Origin: Actinotalea lenta
GTDB lineage: Bacteria > Actinomycetota > Actinomycetes > Actinomycetales > Cellulomonadaceae
Direction of reading: 5' to 3'
Assembly: GCF_030586465.1 (NCBI RefSeq)
Contig: NZ_JAUQYP010000001.1
Location: 1,543,446-1,607,445, forward strand
DNA length: 64,000 bases
The first letter of the stretch is position 1. Each line of letters begins with the position of its first letter. The translations under genes were made by a program, and so were the position numbers. The notes beneath the pieces are model-generated. The model searched no databases, was not told the origin of the DNA, and worked only from the letters and a program-made list of their open reading frames with translations. This document shows positions 48,751-57,053 of the stretch, piece by piece.

Positions 48751-48866
48751 GACGGTCTCCCTTCGCGCGAGCCTCACGGCCTTCGCGCCTCGGGTCGCCT
48801 CCATGGTTGCGCGCCGTCGTCGGCGGTGGTCAGGGCCGAATGTCCCCCGGCCGGGTGAGGGGCTGG

Positions 48867-49616
48867 TCAGCCGGAGCGCCCCTCGGACGTGGACGCGCCG
48901 TCGAAGCCTGGACGCGCCAGCCACGGCAGCATGGCGGCGAGCAGCAGGACCGGTGGGAGCACGGCCACGCGGGCGCCGAAGGCCTGGTAGGCGGCCGCGG
49001 CCCCGAACGCCGCGGCCAGGTAGGTGGCCACCACGACGACCTGCTGCGCCACGGAGGACGAGGGTCGCTCTGCTGCCTGCCGGCGACGCCCCCGCAGCAG
49101 CGAGCCCGCGCCGGCGCTCAGTGCGGTCCACGTCCCCGTGATGTACGTGGTGTTGACCGGGACGTCCAGGTGCCGCACCACGCCGCTCTGGGCCCCCATG
49201 GCCACTCCCGCGAGCGCGACGAGGCCGTAGCGCAGCGCGCCGGTCGGGCTCTCGCCCCCGGTCGTGAGCCACCAGGCTGACAGCACCGACATCAGCACCA
49301 GCTCGCCCGTGAGGACCTGGAGGACCGCACGACGGTGCCGCGCGACCGGGACTGCGGCACCGACCACCACCGCACCCGCCACGAACCCTGCCAGCGCCAC
49401 GCCCGCCCGGGCGGCGGCCCCGAGGTCGCCGGTCGCGAGGCCGATGCCGAGCAGCACTGTGTTCCCGGTCATGTTCGCCGTGAACACCTTCCCCAGACCC
49501 ACGTACGTCACGACGTCCACACAGCCGGCAACCACGGTGAAGCCGACGACGGCGAGCACCCGCTCGGTGGTGGAGCGCTCCGCGCCTCGTTCGGATCGCG
49601 GACTGGTGTCGGACAT
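48867..49616 (-). CDS. YoaK/DUF1275 family membrane protein
   Basis: 249 residues with about six helices. GCVDVVTYVGLGKVFTANMT then GNTVLLGIG near the N-terminus is the diagnostic DUF1275 motif (xxFxxNMTGNxV). MGAQSGVVRHLDVPVNTTYI then TGTW is the second diagnostic motif. Function unknown; small-molecule transport has been proposed for the family. ATG 49616. A short gap separates it from the SGNH gene on the same strand. Confidence 0.9.
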   Translation of the reverse strand: MSDTSPRSERGAERSTTERVLAVVGFTVVAGCVDVVTYVGLGKVFTANMTGNTVLLGIGLATGDLGAAARAGVALAGFVAGAVVVGAAVPVARHRRAVLQVLTGELVLMSVLSAWWLTTGGESPTGALRYGLVALAGVAMGAQSGVVRHLDVPVNTTYITGTWTALSAGAGSLLRGRRRQAAERPSSSVAQQVVVVATYLAAAFGAAAAYQAFGARVAVLPPVLLLAAMLPWLARPGFDGASTSEGRSG

Positions 49617-49735
49617 GGGGCATCGACCTGGTCGGGGGTGTGGCACGGCACCCGGTGGGGCATCCGCGACGTTACGCCGGTGCGCCTCCGACGGCCGCTC
49701 GAGGTGTCGCGTGCACCCAGGTCGGCGCCGCCTGC

Positions 49736-49975
49736 CTAGCGGTCGGTGTCGTCGGCGGGGCGGCCCGCGTAGATGCTGCGGTCCTGCGCTCGGCGGTTGC
49801 GCCCGTTGAGCCACGCGGGGCGCTGCACGCGCGGCAGGATCTTGACCGCTGCGAGCGTGGCGTACATGAGCGTGTTGAGGGCGACGAACGTGGCGAGGAC
49901 CTGCACCGGGTCGGAGCGCAGGACCGACACGGGCAGCAGGGCCCCGGCGCTCACCAGACCCTCCGCGGCGATCAT
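49736..49975 (-). CDS. Small membrane protein coupled to the GT2 gene
   Basis: 79 residues, one or two hydrophobic segments (EGLVSAGALLPVSVL and VLATFVALNTLMYATLAAVK), then a basic, polar C-terminus. No family recognised. ATG 49975 overlaps the GT2 stop (ATGA), so the two are translationally coupled. Size and position suggest a membrane partner of the glycosyltransferase. Confidence 0.7.
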   Translation of the reverse strand: MIAAEGLVSAGALLPVSVLRSDPVQVLATFVALNTLMYATLAAVKILPRVQRPAWLNGRNRRAQDRSIYAGRPADDTDR

Positions 49976-51597
49976 CGACCGCTCACCACCCGGGCGTCGT
50001 CGTCCGTGGCCGATGCGTGGGCCACGTGCTTCCAGGCCGCCGTCCTGCCGAGCAGGATGTCCAGGACGCCTCGCACGTACACGGCGTCGAGGAACATCGC
50101 GTAGGCCAGCTCGGGCAGCAGCAGCGCGGCGACGATCCGCGCCCGCCATCCCCCGTCCCACGCCGTGACCGTGCGCTCGAGGGAGAACAGTGCACCCATG
50201 CCCATCCAGAACGGGAACCAGACCCACGAGTCCACCGCGAGCACCGTCACGGCGATGAGCACGACGTACGTCGCGAGCGCGACCACTCCGTAGCCGATGC
50301 CGAGCTGCTGCGCCCAGTAGCGGAACGTCTTGGGGGTCAGTCCGTAGGCGGCCAGGTTCTCCAGAGCGCCCCGCTGCCAGCGCAGCCGCTGGTTCCACAG
50401 TGCCCGCCAGGTGGGCATCATCTCGGTGACCACGGAGCACTCACGCGGTGAGATCATCAGCGCACCGAGTGACTTCAGGGCGAGCGTGAGCTCGTTGTCC
50501 TCGGTCAACGCTGCCGTGTCGTAGACGTCACCGGGCACGCCGGGAAGGGACGACCCGCGCGCGTCGGCCACGGCGCGCAGCGCCCCGGGGCGGAACACGG
50601 ATGCGGTGCCGGTGAGCACGAAGACGCGGCCACGCCGGCGGCGGATGTCTCGGCTGTAGCGGCGGTACTCGTTGCGTTGGAACTGCCCCAGCAGCCCGGC
50701 GCCCTGATCGCCGTAGAAGAGGCCGCCGATGGCCATCAGGGCACGGTCGGCGGTGAGGCGGGCGACGGCGGTCTCCAGGAAGCCGTCGTCGAGGCGGGTG
50801 TCGGCGTCCATCACCATCACGGCGTCGTTGTCGCCCTGCGTGGGAAGCAGGTCGCGCAGTGCCTGGTTGAGCGCGCCGGCCTTCTTGTGCGCGTTCGCGA
50901 CGGTCTCGAGGACCTCGACTCCGGCCGCGCGGGCGACGTCCACGGTCCGGTCCGCGCAGTTGTCAGCGATCACGAGGATCCGCTCCGGCGGGCGGGACTG
51001 GCCGGTGAGCGACGCGATGGTGCCCGGCAGCGACGCCTCTTCGTCATGGGCAGGGATCAGCACGGTGACGGTCACGGGCCCCGCGAAGACGGCGGCGGTC
51101 CGGGCCATCACGAGCTTCGGAGCCAGCGGGTCGGTGCGGGTGTCGGTGGAGCGGCGGGACCGGTTGGAGATGCGCAGCTCGAGGGACGCCACCGCGGCCG
51201 CGAGGAGCACGGCGAGCGCGACCGCGGACGCTGCGACCTTGAGCGTGGGGACCTGGGTCGCGTAGAGGACGTGCCAGAGTCCGAAGAAGACCCCGTCGGT
51301 CGGTGCTGCGTCCACCCGGGGACCGATGGTGCCGGCTGCGACCACGAGCACCGCGGCGGCCACGGTCACCAGTGCGAAGATCACCAGACCGATGAGGCGG
51401 GCGAAGCTGCTCGTCGGTGACGCGCCGTCGTCGCGGCCGTCGTCCGGAGGGCCTGGGTGCGGCCGCGGCACGCCGCTCGCCGGAGGCCGCTGAGCGGGAA
51501 CCACACCGACCGGTGCACCGGCGCGGAGGGTGACGCTGCGGGGAGCGGCCGTGCCGTCGGCATGGTCCGCGTTGTCGGAGTTCAGCTCGTGTCGCAC
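49972..51597 (-). CDS. GT2 glycosyltransferase, membrane-bound (poly-beta-linked glycan synthase-like)
   Basis: 541 residues. A disordered Pro-rich N-terminus is followed by two helices (residues about 60-150), the catalytic domain and C-terminal helices (residues about 400-480). Motifs: TVLIPAHDEEASLPGTIASL, ILVIADNCADRT, the DxD in VMVMDADTRLDDG, ALTEDNELTLAL (acid/base ED) and QRLRWQRGALEN (QxxRW). This is a processive-type GT2 of the PgaC/IcaA-like branch, distinct from the 784-residue synthase at 24341. GTG 51597 is chosen (GAGG seven bases upstream); GTG 51657 is too close to its own purine run. The next gene overlaps. Confidence 0.87.
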   Translation of the reverse strand: MRHELNSDNADHADGTAAPRSVTLRAGAPVGVVPAQRPPASGVPRPHPGPPDDGRDDGASPTSSFARLIGLVIFALVTVAAAVLVVAAGTIGPRVDAAPTDGVFFGLWHVLYATQVPTLKVAASAVALAVLLAAAVASLELRISNRSRRSTDTRTDPLAPKLVMARTAAVFAGPVTVTVLIPAHDEEASLPGTIASLTGQSRPPERILVIADNCADRTVDVARAAGVEVLETVANAHKKAGALNQALRDLLPTQGDNDAVMVMDADTRLDDGFLETAVARLTADRALMAIGGLFYGDQGAGLLGQFQRNEYRRYSRDIRRRRGRVFVLTGTASVFRPGALRAVADARGSSLPGVPGDVYDTAALTEDNELTLALKSLGALMISPRECSVVTEMMPTWRALWNQRLRWQRGALENLAAYGLTPKTFRYWAQQLGIGYGVVALATYVVLIAVTVLAVDSWVWFPFWMGMGALFSLERTVTAWDGGWRARIVAALLLPELAYAMFLDAVYVRGVLDILLGRTAAWKHVAHASATDDDARVVSGR

Positions 51598-51750
51598 CGG
51601 TCCGCCTCGAGGGAGATTCCTGAGGCCTATCGGCGTGCTGCGTCCGGGATTGAGCACCCTCCACCCGGTCGAGCGGGTGAGATTCGACCCGCCGGTCTCA
51701 GGACCCGCGCGGCACCGGCCCGGTTGCCCTCGGCGGGCGCCCGCAGAGCA

Positions 51751-51781
51751 ATGGCGGGCCCGCGCGTCGCGGACCCGCCAT
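51751..51781 (-). terminator. Terminator hairpin after the cold-shock gene
   Basis: ATGGCGGG / CCCGCCAT perfect eight-base arms with an internal GC-rich extension, starting nine bases past the cold-shock stop on the minus strand. Confidence 0.6.
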
Positions 51782-51790
51782 CGCTACGGC

Positions 51791-51994
51791 TCAGAGCGCG
51801 CGGATGTTCGCAGCCTGCGGGCCCTTCTGGCCCTGCGTGGTGTCGAACTCGACCTTCTGGTTCTCCTCGAGCGAGCGGTACCCGTCGCCGGTGATCGCGG
51901 AGAAGTGGGCGAAGACGTCGGCGCCGCCGTCGTCGGGGGAGATGAAGCCGTAGCCCTTCTCAGCGTTGAACCACTTCACGGTGCCAGTAGCCAT
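51791..51994 (-). CDS. cspA: Cold-shock protein (CspA family)
   Basis: 67-residue OB-fold RNA chaperone. [20 protein letters not shown] contains RNP1 (KGYGFI), and DVFAHFSAI contains RNP2 (VFAHF). Normal length and no extension. It binds single-stranded RNA/DNA and melts secondary structure. The upstream 230 bases have no coding unit and probably form the long structured 5' leader usual for csp genes. Shine-Dalgarno GGAAGGAG lies upstream of ATG 51994. Confidence 0.95.
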   Translation of the reverse strand: MATGTVKWFNAEKGYGFISPDDGGADVFAHFSAITGDGYRSLEENQKVEFDTTQGQKGPQAANIRAL

Positions 51995-52227
51995 GGGGGT
52001 GCTCCTTCCAGAGCAGTCAACCGTCGGCGCCTGTCGCCGGCGGTCGTCACGATGATTCGTTCGTCTGCTCCGGCAAGGCCGGGCGGCCAGGCTCGGTGTC
52101 TTCAAACGCAAGAAGCACAGCAACGTAGAGCGGCAAGACTAGCCCATACGCGCGCGTCTTTCGCGCGCCGTGCGTTGCACCACTCACTCCTGAGGTGTGG
52201 AGTGGCCGCCGGCCCGACCTCGCCGCG
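51995..52227 (-). other. Upstream region of cspA (probable leader and promoter)
   Basis: 233 bp without a gene between the cold-shock start and the SDR stop. It is less GC-rich than its surroundings around 52085-52150 and contains the SDR terminator hairpin at 52149-52168. A long 5' untranslated region is expected from csp genes generally; its start cannot be fixed by eye. Confidence 0.4.
52149..52168 (-). terminator. Probable terminator hairpin after the SDR gene
   Basis: CGCGCGCG-TCTTT-CGCGCGC inverted repeat about 60 bases past the SDR stop, no U-tract. Confidence 0.4.
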
Positions 52228-53121
52228 TCAGGGTACGTTCGCGCCGCCGTTGACGTTGATGACCTCGCCCACCACGAAGCTGGACTCGGGCGAGGCGAGG
52301 AACACGTAGGCGGGTGCCTGCTCCACGGGTTGGCTCGTGCGGCCGAGCCAGGACGAGTCACCGAAGCCCTCCAGCTTCTCCGGGGGCTGCCCGTCGGAGA
52401 CCTGCAGGGGGGTCCACACCGGCCCCGGCGCGACCGCGTTGACGCGGATGCCGCGCGGCGCGAGGTCCGCTGCCAGCGCCTTGGTGAAGCCGATGATCGC
52501 GAACTTGGTGGAGGCGTAGCTGATGATCATCGGCGACGGGTTGTAGCCCTGCACCGACGTGCTGTTGATGATCGTCGAGCCGGGTGGGAGGTGCGGCAGG
52601 GCGTCGCGCGTGATCCAGTTCATCGCGTACAGGTTGGTCCGGATGGTGCGGTCCAGGTCCGCCTCGTCCAGCTCGTCGAACGTCTGGTGGTACACCTGGT
52701 GCGCGGCGTTGTTGACGAGGATGTCCAGGCCGCCCAGACCTGCCACCGCATCGGCCACGAGCCTGCGGCAGAACTCCCGGTCCCGGATGTCGCCGGGCAG
52801 CAGCACGCAGGTGCGGCCCTCGGCCCGCACGTACCCGGCGATCGCGTCGGCGTCCACCTGCTCCTCGGGCAGGTAGGACAGTGCGACGTCCGCACCCTCC
52901 CGCGCGAACGCGATCGCCACGGCCGCGCCGATGCCTGAGTCGCCGCCCGTGATGAGCGCTTTGCGGCCGGGCAGTCGGCCCGTGCCCCGGTACGTCGTCT
53001 CGCCGTGGTCGGCCTGGGGGTCGAGCTCGGCGTCGAGCCCCGGCACGGGCTGCCAGGAGGCGTGCGGCGTGATGTGGGAGTGGCGCTCGACGGGGTTGTC
53101 GAACGTGAGCTGGTCGGACAT
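52228..53121 (-). CDS. Short-chain dehydrogenase/reductase (YhdF/YghA-type)
   Basis: 297 residues. Rossmann motif KALITGGDSGIGAAVAIAFA (TGGxxGIG), DILVNNAAHQ (NNAG-like), catalytic Ser in IINSTSVQGYNPSPMIISYA with the YxxxK as YASTKFAI, and a long N-terminal arm HITPHASWQPVPGLDAELDP typical of the extended-N-terminus SDRs. NAD(P)H-dependent reduction of an aldehyde or ketone is likely, and general-stress expression is known in Bacillus for this group. ATG 53121 follows GAGGAGA. A LacI-type palindrome lies 80 bp upstream. Confidence 0.9.
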   Translation of the reverse strand: MSDQLTFDNPVERHSHITPHASWQPVPGLDAELDPQADHGETTYRGTGRLPGRKALITGGDSGIGAAVAIAFAREGADVALSYLPEEQVDADAIAGYVRAEGRTCVLLPGDIRDREFCRRLVADAVAGLGGLDILVNNAAHQVYHQTFDELDEADLDRTIRTNLYAMNWITRDALPHLPPGSTIINSTSVQGYNPSPMIISYASTKFAIIGFTKALAADLAPRGIRVNAVAPGPVWTPLQVSDGQPPEKLEGFGDSSWLGRTSQPVEQAPAYVFLASPESSFVVGEVINVNGGANVP

Positions 53122-53201
53122 GGCGATCTCCTCGCGATCGGCTCGACCCGTCGTGCGCCGGCGCCCTCGGAGCGCGCCGGGCGGGTCCGCCGACGATAGT
53201 G

Positions 53202-53213
53202 GAGAACGTTTTC
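53202..53213. promoter_or_regulatory. LacI-family-type operator GAGAACGTTTTC
   Basis: Near-palindrome around AACGTT (one mismatched pair), similar to the xGAAAACGTTTTCx operators of LacI/CcpA-type repressors. It is located 81-92 bp upstream of the SDR start. A possible -10 (TATCGT on the minus strand) lies just downstream. Confidence 0.45.
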
Positions 53214-53401
53214 GACGCGCATCCGGAGGGTCCACGCCGTGCGCTGGTCGCGGGCGAGGGCGGAGGCGGGGCGGCTCGCTCGTCGTGCGCACGTCCGCCT
53301 TGCCTGGGAGAAATGTGCTCGACGCCTGTCGGATCGGCGTCTGACCGTTCGTCGTAGGGGTGACAGGCGGCCTCCAGGGCCGTGGGACAAGGGAGTCAGA
53401 C

Positions 53402-53761
53402 GTGGCGCGATACCTGATCTCGTTCGACCGCGGGTGGATGAGGTTCCCGGAGGCGGACCTGCCCGACGTGGCCAGGGACGCTCACGCGGTGGCCCAGGAG
53501 GCCATCGACGCCGGGGTGCTCGTGTTCACCGGTGGGATCGGCGACGACGACCCGACGCAGGTCGTCGGCACCGACGGCGCCGTCACCGACGGCCCGTGGC
53601 CCGAGACCAAGGAGCTGGTCGGCGGCTTCATGGTGGTCGACGTCCCCACCCGGGACGACGCCGTGGCCTGGGCCGCCAAGATCGCCGTCGCCTGCCGTTG
53701 CGCGCAGGAGGTTCGCGCCTTCCTGCCCGACCCCTTCGTCGACGAGTTCCTCGCGCGCTGA
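53402..53761 (+). CDS. YciI-family protein (DGPF-type), copy 1
   Basis: 119 residues of the YciI/DGPF ferredoxin-like fold. MARYLISFDRGWMRFPEADL, VVGTDGAVTDGPWPETKELV and GGFMVVDVPTRDDAVAWAAK match the family; the DGPF-like element is TDGPWPETKE. The His-Asp pair of true YciI is not obvious. GTG 53402, with GGGAGTC upstream. In actinobacteria such genes sit before a COG4941 sigma factor, as here. Confidence 0.85.
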   Translation: MARYLISFDRGWMRFPEADLPDVARDAHAVAQEAIDAGVLVFTGGIGDDDPTQVVGTDGAVTDGPWPETKELVGGFMVVDVPTRDDAVAWAAKIAVACRCAQEVRAFLPDPFVDEFLAR

Positions 53762-53792
53762 GCAGCCAGCGCCACCCGAAGGAGATGGTGAG

Positions 53793-54179
53793 ATGCCCAA
53801 GTACCTGCTGTCCGTCTACGGACCGGCCGAGCGCAACCAGTTCGGCGACTACCCCGACAAGGAGTCCATGCTCCAGGCGTTCGCGGACACCGGGGCCTTC
53901 AACGACACGCTCGTCGCGGAGGGCTACTTCGTGTTCGCCGACGGCCTGGAGCAGGCCACCACCGCCACGGTCGTCGACGGTCAGGGCGACGAGCCCGTGA
54001 TCACCGACGGGCCCTACCTGGAGGCCAAGGAGCACCTCGGCGGCTTCTGGGTCATCGAGGCGCCGGACCTGGACGTCGCACTGCGGCTGGCCGCCGAGGG
54101 CTCGAAGGCCTGCCGTGGCAAGGTCGAGGTCCGGCCGTTCCAGACCGCGGAGTCGATCACGGCGATGCTCGAGGCGTGA
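53793..54179 (+). CDS. YciI-family protein (DGPF-type), copy 2
   Basis: 128 residues. MPKYLLSVYGPAERNQFGDY, VVDGQGDEPVITDGPYLEAK and EHLGGFWVIEAPDLDVALRL follow the family, with a complete DGPF element (TDGPYLEAKE). Starts after GGAGATG. The stop overlaps the sigma-factor start (GTGA), which suggests coupled expression. Function unknown, but conserved linkage to the sigma factor suggests a partner or target. Confidence 0.87.
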   Translation: MPKYLLSVYGPAERNQFGDYPDKESMLQAFADTGAFNDTLVAEGYFVFADGLEQATTATVVDGQGDEPVITDGPYLEAKEHLGGFWVIEAPDLDVALRLAAEGSKACRGKVEVRPFQTAESITAMLEA

Positions 54180-55428
54180 GCGAGCCCGTCGCCGAGGCCA
54201 TCACGCGCGTCCACCGCCAGGAGTGGGCGCGGGTGGTGGCCGCGCTGACCAGGAGGTTCGGCCTCGACACCGCCGAGGACGCCGCTGCCGAGGCGTTCAT
54301 GATCGCCGTCGAGCGCTGGCCGCGCGACGGCGTGCCGCCGAACCCCGGTGCGTGGCTGACCACGACGGCGAGCCGCAAGGCCATCGACCGGATCCGCCGC
54401 GAGTCGCACCGCGACGCCAAGCACCGGGAGGCACAGGTGCTGCTCGACGGCGATGCGCCCGGACCCCGGGGGTTGTCGAGGACGATCGGCTCCGGCTGAT
54501 CTTCATGTGCTGCCACCCGGCGCTGGCGCCGGAGGCCCGGGTCGCCCTCACGCTGCGGATGGTGGGCGGCCTCACGGTGCCGGAGATCGCGCGGGCCTTC
54601 CTGGTGCAGGAGGCCACGATGGGGCAGCGGATCACGCGGGCGAAGGCGAAGATCAGGGCCGCCCACGTGCCGTACCGCGTGCCCGAGGCCGCGGACCTGG
54701 CCGCGCGGCTCGACGGCGTGCTCGCCGTGCTGTTCCTGGTGTTCAACGAGGGCTACCTCGCCACCGGGCCTCGGACGGATCCGGTCCGGGCCGACCTCAC
54801 CGCGGAGGCGATCCGCCTCACCCGACTGCTGCGCGAGCTGGTCACGGGTGACGGGTGCGGGGAGGTGACCGGCCTGCTCGCGCTCATGCTGCTGACCGAG
54901 GCGCGGCGCCCCGCGCGCGTCTCGGACTCCGGCGAGCTGGTCACCCTGGGCGAGCAGGTCCGCAGCCTGTGGGACCGCGACCTCATCACGGAGGGTCGCC
55001 GCCTGGTCCGTGAGCGGATCGCCGCCGTGGCCGCCGGCGCTCCGCCGCCCGGCCGCTACCAGCTGCTCGCCGCGATCAATGCGGTGCACACCGACGCGCA
55101 CGACGCGCGGGACACCGACTGGTCGCAGGTCGTCGCGCTGTACGACCGGCTGGTGCGGCTCGACCCGTCACCGGTGGTCGCGCTGAACCGGGCCGTCGCG
55201 GTGGCAGAGGTCGACGGGCCGGACGTCGCTCTCGCCCTGGTCGACGTGCTGCCCCTCGAGCGTTACCACGCCTTCCACGCGACCCGGGCGGAGCTGCTGC
55301 GGCGCCTCGGACGCGCCGACGACGCGCGCGAGGCGTACGAGCGGGCCATCGCGCTCGCGGGCAACACCGCCGAGGTGGCCTACCTGACCCGGCGCAGGGG
55401 CCAGCTCGGTGCCTCCGACAACTCCTGA
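54176..55428 (+). pseudogene. ECF-type sigma factor (COG4941, DUF6596/TPR) with a frameshift
   Basis: The start reads VAEAITRVHRQEWARVVAAL then RRFGLDTAEDAAAEAFMIAV, sigma-70 region 2, up to AQVLLDGDAPGPRG, then a frame change. Near 54463-54474 (ACCCCGGGGGTT) the frame shifts by one base and continues VVEDDRLRLIFMCCHPALAP, sigma region 4 (TVPEIARAFLVQEATMGQRI) and the C-terminal COG4941 domain to 55428. Adding one G to the five-G run restores a single frame of about 417 residues, so this is either a one-base deletion or a homopolymer sequencing error. It pairs with the two YciI genes. Target promoters unknown. Confidence 0.88.
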
Positions 55429-55509
55429 TCGTTCGCCGAGGTCGGTTCCCGCCATGCGGGCCGCACCCGCCCTGGCCCGTGCGGGTCTGCGCTCGTCGCG
55501 CGTTCCGAA

Positions 55510-55533
55510 GGCAGGTACTGTCAGACACCTGCC
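55510..55533. promoter_or_regulatory. Operator-like inverted repeat upstream of the desaturase gene
   Basis: GGCAGGT and ACCTGCC, perfect seven-base arms, ten-base spacer, 42 bp before the desaturase ATG. Shape fits a TetR-type dimer site, such as those of fatty-acid-responsive regulators. No cognate regulator is adjacent. Confidence 0.5.
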
Positions 55534-55574
55534 GATGTGCTGCCCGGTGCGTCGCCCCTACAGAGCGGACCGCC

Positions 55575-56657
55575 ATGGCCATCGCTGCCCCCATCCCTCC
55601 CTCGTCACCGCGCGAACGTCAGGTCAGCGCCTACATGGCGTTGGGCACGCGCGTGCGGGCGGCTGGTCTGATGCGCAGGCGGCACGGGTACTACTGGGCC
55701 ACGTTCTTGCTGCTCACGGGCCTGTTGGCGGGCCTGGTCGCCGCCGTGGTGCTGCTCGGGCACAGCTGGTGGCAGCTCGCCGTGGCCGCCGGTCTCGCCG
55801 TGGTGCTGGGACAGGTGATGTTCCTCGGGCACGACGCCGCGCACCGGCAGATCTTCGCCTCCGGACGATGGAACGACTGGGCGAGCCTGGTGATCGCCAA
55901 CCTCTACGCCGGGATGAGCTACGGCTGGTGGCAGCACAAGCACTCACGGCACCACGCCAAGCCGAACCAGGTGGGCGCCGACCCGGACATCGACGCCGAC
56001 ACCATCCTCTTCCACACCGCCGACCTGCAGGCGCCTCGCACGGGGTGGCGGGCTGCGCTCACACGGCGGCAGGGCTGGTTGTTCTTCCCGCTGCTGCTGC
56101 TCGAGGGGTTGAACCTGCACGTGTCCGGGGTCAAGACGATCTTCGGGCGCGGCCCGGTCAAGCGGCGCACGGTGGAGATCGTGTTCGTCACCGCCCGGCT
56201 GGTCGGATACCTCGCGCTGGTGTTCTGGTTCATGCCGGTGGGGCTGGCCTTCGCGTTCCTCGGCGTCCAGCTCGGGCTGTTCGGCCTGTACATGGGTGCG
56301 GTGTTCGCCCCTAACCACAAGGGCATGCCGATCGTGCCGAAGGACAGCAGGATCGACTTCTTCTCCCGCCAGGTCCTCATGAGCCGCAGCATCACGGGTG
56401 GGCGGCTGGTGGACTGGGCGATGGGCGGCCTCAACCACCAGGTCGAGCACCACCTGTTCCCGTCGATGCCCCGGCCGCACCTGCGCCGGGTCCGGCCCCT
56501 GGTGCGTCAGGCCTGCCTCGAACAGGGCGTGCCGTACACCGAGACGTCCCTCCTGCGCTCTTACGGGATCGTGGTGCGCTATCTCAACGAGGTCGGCCTC
56601 GCCGCGCGCGACCCGTTCCAGTGCCCGCTGACGGCGGAGCTGCGCTCGGCGCGCTGA
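55575..56657 (+). CDS. Membrane fatty acid desaturase (acyl-CoA/acyl-lipid type)
   Basis: 360 residues with four to six helices. The three histidine boxes of di-iron desaturases are complete: FLGHDAAHRQIF (HDxxH), WWQHKHSRHHAKPNQVG (HxxHH), and GGLNHQVEHHLFPSMPRP (HxxHH). GADPDIDADTI between boxes is typical of the DesA3-like/delta-type group. It introduces a double bond into a fatty acyl chain using O2 and a ferredoxin or cytochrome-b5-like donor. ATG 55575. It ends convergently with the ACP operon. Confidence 0.92.
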   Translation: MAIAAPIPPSSPRERQVSAYMALGTRVRAAGLMRRRHGYYWATFLLLTGLLAGLVAAVVLLGHSWWQLAVAAGLAVVLGQVMFLGHDAAHRQIFASGRWNDWASLVIANLYAGMSYGWWQHKHSRHHAKPNQVGADPDIDADTILFHTADLQAPRTGWRAALTRRQGWLFFPLLLLEGLNLHVSGVKTIFGRGPVKRRTVEIVFVTARLVGYLALVFWFMPVGLAFAFLGVQLGLFGLYMGAVFAPNHKGMPIVPKDSRIDFFSRQVLMSRSITGGRLVDWAMGGLNHQVEHHLFPSMPRPHLRRVRPLVRQACLEQGVPYTETSLLRSYGIVVRYLNEVGLAARDPFQCPLTAELRSAR

Positions 56658-56705
56658 CGCGGGGACCCGCGAGGCGCTCGGGGGCGATCGGCGGGGTCGC
56701 ATCAG

Positions 56706-56732
56706 CCAGGCGCGGCTCCCGTTCCGCGCTGG
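56706..56732. terminator. Bidirectional terminator between desaturase and ACP operon
   Basis: CCAGGCGCGG and CCGCGCTGG pair with one bulged G; 27 bp, between the convergent ends at 56657 and 56796. Confidence 0.55.
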
Positions 56733-56795
56733 CGCGTCATGGTCGGCTCGTGCCCTGCAGGGGCCCCGTCTCTCCCCGTGATCAGTCGGTGGGGC

Positions 56796-57044
56796 TCAGT
56801 GCAGCGCGTGCGCGGTGAGGTAGGCAACGGCGCCGTCGACCGTGACCACCTGCGCGTAGTCCTGCTCGGGCACCTCGATCCCGGTCTCCTGGTACAACCC
56901 GATCGCGAGGTCGAGGATGTCCATCGAGTCGAGGTCGAACTGCTCGCGCAGGTCCTCGGACGGCTCGACGCGCTCCAGGTCGACCTCGGGTGCGACCTGG
57001 CCCAGCACCTTCAGCACCGTGGTCCGCAGCTCGGTGTCGTCCAT
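56796..57044 (-). CDS. Acyl carrier protein of the dehydrogenase operon
   Basis: 82 residues. The phosphopantetheine site is Ser40 in EQFDLDSMDILDLAIGLYQE (DSM in place of the DSL of fatty-acid ACP). Four-helix acidic ACP; conserved TGIEVPEQDYAQVVTVD follows. It is not in a fatty-acid operon: it is the last gene of a unit with holo-ACP synthase, acyl-CoA synthetase and E1/E2. Starts nine bases after E2 with GAGGAG before ATG 57044. I infer it receives the acyl group from E2, or from the ligase. The partner that takes the acyl chain on is not in the window. Confidence 0.92.
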   Translation of the reverse strand: MDDTELRTTVLKVLGQVAPEVDLERVEPSEDLREQFDLDSMDILDLAIGLYQETGIEVPEQDYAQVVTVDGAVAYLTAHALH

Positions 57045-57053
57045 GGTCTCTCC

